A stretch of DNA of 7,691 nt from an uncultured Clostridia bacterium (GTDB lineage: Bacteria > Bacillota > Clostridia > TANB77 > CAG-508). The stretch covers positions 1 through 7,691 of the forward strand of contig CALXPX010000058.1 in NCBI GenBank assembly GCA_944390305.1, read 5' to 3'. The notes below the pieces were generated by a model, which saw only the letters and a program-made list of their open reading frames with translations, was not told the origin of the DNA and searched no databases. The translations under genes and the position numbers were made by a program. Positions 5,600-7,691 of the stretch are shown one piece after another; positions within the stretch are counted from its first letter, which is position 1; every line of letters begins with the position of its first letter.

Positions 5600-6081
5600 T
5601 TTGGATTTTCCTCCTTCTTTGATTTTTTTATATTTATAACTAATTGAATTAGAATAATTAGTTGGATTATTAGTATTATTAAATTTATTAGTAATAATCC
5701 AATATTTCCAGTCACACTATCAATTGCATTCGTATAAGTTGATGCTATTGCTTCATCAATTATTGATGCTAATTTTATAATCCACACAATATTTAAAATA
5801 AATACTATTGGATAAAATATCATTTTACATGTCGTTAATTTTTTATGGAATACTTCAATAAAATATAATATAAAATTTGTTATTACTAATATTATAAAAG
5901 ATATTTCTACTCCTTGAGTTATTGTAACATACCTTGTATATATAGGTTGTATGCCAATATCATCTATATACATATTTGTTGGTAAAGTTGCTCCATATAC
6001 ATTTATTCCACAATTAATCAATATCATTATTACTAAAGAAATTAATACTAATATTTTAACTTTCCTTTTATTACCATACAT
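5587..6081 (-). CDS. Unknown four-segment membrane protein embedded in the spc operon
   Basis: I do not recognise this protein. From the ATG at 6081 it has 164 residues: a short KRK-containing N-terminus, hydrophobic segments at about 8-27, 58-78, 88-108 and 127-150, and a basic tail (KKSKKEENPKCQE). Positive charges flank the predicted inner sides (KRK, HKK, KKSKK), giving both ends in the cytoplasm and outer loops of about 30 and 18 residues. The first segment could instead be a signal peptide. No enzyme or binding motif is visible. The gene overlaps the rpsH 3' end by 11 bases and rplF by 13 bases, and its last codons contain the rplF ribosome-binding site. An upstream GTG at 6099 would add six residues (170 aa), but its AAGGA site would be only about 4 nt away. 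Composition is visibly richer in A+T and isoleucine than its neighbours. That it is a real gene is supported by a 495-base uninterrupted frame and topology consistent with the positive-inside rule. Confidence 0.75.
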   Translation of the reverse strand: MYGNKRKVKILVLISLVIMILINCGINVYGATLPTNMYIDDIGIQPIYTRYVTITQGVEISFIILVITNFILYFIEVFHKKLTTCKMIFYPIVFILNIVWIIKLASIIDEAIASTYTNAIDSVTGNIGLLLINLIILIIQLIILIQLVINIKKSKKEENPKCQE

Positions 6082-6469
6082 AAGCAATAACTTCTCCACC
6101 TAATCCTTCTTTTCTTGCATTTTTATCTGTTTTTATTCCCTTAGATGTAGAAATTAAGGCTATTCCTAATCCATTTAATACTTGTGGTAATTCGTCTTTT
6201 GACACATATATTCTTAAACCAGGTTTACTAATTCTCTTTAATCCTGATATAACTCTTTTACCATTTTCATCGTATTTTAATGTAATTCTTAAAATACCTT
6301 GCTTTTCATCTTTTATCTCTTCAAAAGATACTATATATCCTTCATCAAATAATATTTGCGCAATTGCTTTTTTCATATTTGATGCTGGAATATCAACTGT
6401 TGTATGCTTTGCACTATTAGCGTTTCTAATTCTTGTTAGCATATCTGCTATTGGGTCTGTCGTATTCAA
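6071..6469 (-). CDS. rpsH: 30S ribosomal protein S8
   Basis: S8 is a primary 16S rRNA-binding protein that organises the central domain of the 30S subunit; in E. coli it also represses the spc operon by binding its mRNA. The 132-residue protein has the typical opening TDPIADMLTRIRNAN and the signature GLGIALISTSKGIKTDKNA, ending GGEVIAYVW. The start is a TTG at 6469, with AGGAGG 8 nt upstream; the first in-frame ATG would remove the conserved N-terminus. Its final codons overlap the start of the unknown membrane-protein gene, whereas in most bacteria rplF would follow directly. Confidence 0.98.
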   Translation of the reverse strand: MNTTDPIADMLTRIRNANSAKHTTVDIPASNMKKAIAQILFDEGYIVSFEEIKDEKQGILRITLKYDENGKRVISGLKRISKPGLRIYVSKDELPQVLNGLGIALISTSKGIKTDKNARKEGLGGEVIAYVW

Positions 6470-6499
6470 ATTTCTTCCCTCCTTTTTAGTTTTTTATAA

Positions 6500-6685
6500 T
6501 TACCAACTTGCTTTTTTTACTCCTGGAATTTCTCCCTTATGTGCTAATTCTCTAAAGCATATACGACAAATTCCATATTTTCTTATATAAGCATGTGGTC
6601 TTCCACAAATTTTACATCTGTTATATTCTCTTGTTTTATATTTTTGTGGTTTAGCTTGTTTTACTTTTAATGATTTCTTAGCCAT
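6500..6685 (-). CDS. rpsZ: 30S ribosomal protein S14, zinc-binding (type Z)
   Basis: S14 sits in the head of the 30S subunit. The short 61-residue form with a zinc knuckle is recognised by CKIC (24-27) and CRIC (40-43), and by the end GEIPGVKKASW. This is the housekeeping zinc-dependent type of Gram-positive bacteria; a longer zinc-free paralogue, if any, would be elsewhere. The ATG at 6685 is preceded by AAGGAGG, but with about 13 nt between them, longer than the 8-10 nt seen for most genes here. It lies 25 nt after rplE. Confidence 0.98.
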   Translation of the reverse strand: MAKKSLKVKQAKPQKYKTREYNRCKICGRPHAYIRKYGICRICFRELAHKGEIPGVKKASW

Positions 6686-6710
6686 TTGCTCTTAATTTCC
6701 TCCTTTTTTA

Positions 6711-7250
6711 TTATTTTTTGAAAGGCATTCCAAGAAGAGTTAATAGCTCTTTTGCCTCTTCATCAGTCTTCGCTGTTGTAACAAAAATTATATCCATTCC
6801 TCTAATTTTATCAACTTTATCATATTCTATTTCAGGGAATATTAATTGCTCTTTTATACCCATAGAGTAATTTCCTCTACCATCGAAAGAGTTGTTTGAT
6901 ACTCCTCTAAAATCTCTAACTCTTGGAAGTGCTACATTGAATAATTTATATGCAAAATCATACATTTTTCCTTTTCTTAATGTAACTTTAACTCCAACAT
7001 TAACTCCTGCTCTTAATTTGAAAGCTGCTATTGATTTTTTTGATTTTGTAATTATTGGTTTTTGACCAGTAATTGTCATTATATCTTTCATAGCTCCTTC
7101 TAATGATTTAGGATCTTCTTTTGTATCTCCTAAACCTATATTTAAAACTATTTTTTCTAACTTTGGAACTTCCATTATTGATTTATAGCCAAACTTCTTC
7201 ATTAAAGCTGGAACTACTTCTTTTTCATATTGTTCTTTTAATATTTCCAT
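6711..7250 (-). CDS. rplE: 50S ribosomal protein L5
   Basis: L5 binds 5S rRNA and forms part of the central protuberance, contacting the 30S head and P-site tRNA. The 179-residue protein is of standard length and has the N-terminal LKEQYEKEVVPALMKKFGYKS, the conserved KIVLNIGLG, the ITGQKPIITKSKKSIAAFK segment and the C-terminal domain with FRGVSNNSFDGRGNYSMGIKEQ. The ATG at 7250 is the only sensible start, yet the strong AAGGAGG site is about 14 nt away, which is long. It follows rplX by 28 nt. Confidence 0.98.
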   Translation of the reverse strand: MEILKEQYEKEVVPALMKKFGYKSIMEVPKLEKIVLNIGLGDTKEDPKSLEGAMKDIMTITGQKPIITKSKKSIAAFKLRAGVNVGVKVTLRKGKMYDFAYKLFNVALPRVRDFRGVSNNSFDGRGNYSMGIKEQLIFPEIEYDKVDKIRGMDIIFVTTAKTDEEAKELLTLLGMPFKK

Positions 7251-7278
7251 AAGTCTTAAACAGACCTCCTTTCCTCAA

Positions 7279-7596
7279 CTATTTACTTTTCTTTATTTCT
7301 GCTCCGCAAGATTTGCAAATACGTATTTTTCCATTTTCTGTTACTTTGTAACCTACTCTTACTGCTTTTCCGCATTTTGGGCAAACTACTGCAACTTTAC
7401 TAGAATTTATTGGATGTTCAGAAGCTATTATTCCTCCTTCTTCTCCTGCTTTTCTAGGTTTTGTTGCTCTTTTTCTTATATTAACATCTTTTACAACGAT
7501 TTTATTTTTCTTAGGAATTACTTCTAATATCTCTCCAGTTTTTCCTTTATCGTTTCCAGATAATACTTTTACATTATCTCCTTTTTTTAATTTCAT
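7279..7596 (-). CDS. rplX: 50S ribosomal protein L24
   Basis: L24 is an assembly initiator of the 50S subunit that binds 23S rRNA and lies near the exit of the peptide tunnel. The 105-residue protein has the N-terminal KOW motif (about 3-30, with KKGDNVKVLSGNDKGKTG) and a C-terminal zinc-ribbon-like module with CPKCG (72-76) and CKSCG (94-98). Four-cysteine tails of this kind are common in bacterial L24. The ATG at 7596 follows a GAGGTG site 8 nt upstream, within the 20-nt gap after rplN. Confidence 0.98.
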   Translation of the reverse strand: MKLKKGDNVKVLSGNDKGKTGEILEVIPKKNKIVVKDVNIRKRATKPRKAGEEGGIIASEHPINSSKVAVVCPKCGKAVRVGYKVTENGKIRICKSCGAEIKKSK

Positions 7597-7616
7597 ATAT
7601 TTTTCACCTCTTTCTA

Positions 7617-7691
7617 TTATAAAACTTCTGGTGCTAGAGATAATATTTTCATGTAATCATTATCTCTTAATTCTCTTGCAACAGGTCCAAA
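7617..7691 (-). CDS. rplN: 50S ribosomal protein L14, C-terminal fragment
   Basis: Only the last 24 codons and the TAA stop are inside the window; the rest continues past the right edge. They encode FGPVARELRDNDYMKILSLA and PEVL, the diagnostic C-terminus of L14. L14 binds 23S rRNA and forms an intersubunit bridge with the 30S subunit. Its place directly before rplX is the standard start of the spc operon. Confidence 0.95.
   Translation of the reverse strand, partial: FGPVARELRDNDYMKILSLAPEVL

Noticed and set aside
6007..6018. Lipoprotein signal (LINC) in the first hydrophobic segment of the unknown membrane protein
   Set aside because: The residue before the cysteine is asparagine, where lipoboxes need Gly, Ala or Ser, and three more hydrophobic segments follow. 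A plain membrane anchor or signal peptide is more likely.
6082..6099. GTG at 6099 as start of the unknown membrane protein
   Set aside because: It remains possible, but its AAGGA site is only about 4 nt away, whereas the ATG at 6081 has a GGTGGAG stretch about 12 nt upstream and is the better start codon. The choice affects only six residues.

Overview
The window is an A+T-rich (about 30% GC by eye) stretch of bacterial chromosome in which every recognisable gene lies on the minus strand. Read in the direction of transcription, from high to low coordinates, it is most of the spc ribosomal-protein operon and its Firmicutes-type continuation: rplN (3' end only), rplX, rplE, rpsZ, rpsH, an unknown membrane-protein gene, rplF, rplR, rpsE, rplO, secY, then adk, map, infA and rpmJ. 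The adk-map-infA-rpmJ tail after secY, the zinc-type S14, the zinc-lid adenylate kinase, strong AGGAGG ribosome-binding sites and the base composition point to a low-GC Bacillota, probably a Clostridia-like lineage. No species can be named from this sequence.

Region by region. Positions 2373-7691 hold the ribosomal block, with gaps from zero to a few tens of bases. Two things break the standard order. A gene for a protein of about 164 residues with four predicted membrane segments sits between rpsH and rplF and overlaps both. The gene for L30 (rpmD), normally between rpsE and rplO, is missing. Positions 2199-2372 hold a hairpin-plus-U-tract terminator just after secY, followed by two tandem sigma-A-like promoters for adk. 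Positions 766-2198 hold adk and map, joined by a TAATG overlap. A perfect TTGACA-N17-TATAAT promoter overlaps the last codons of map and drives infA. Between infA and rpmJ is a 63-nt, almost perfectly symmetric inverted repeat. Positions 1-227, downstream of rpmJ, hold no gene that I can support. They contain two further hairpins and, at the very edge, a ribosome-binding site that probably belongs to the next gene (rpsM by synteny).

How the genes work together. The ribosomal proteins are 50S and 30S components made in one transcript. SecY is the protein-conducting channel. Adenylate kinase balances adenine nucleotides. Methionine aminopeptidase trims the first methionine from nascent chains. 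IF-1 acts in translation initiation, and L36 is a small zinc protein of the 50S subunit. The terminator and promoters suggest three transcription units (spc to secY, adk-map, infA-rpmJ), possibly with read-through, instead of one. The main novelty candidate is the unknown membrane protein embedded between two ribosomal-protein genes.
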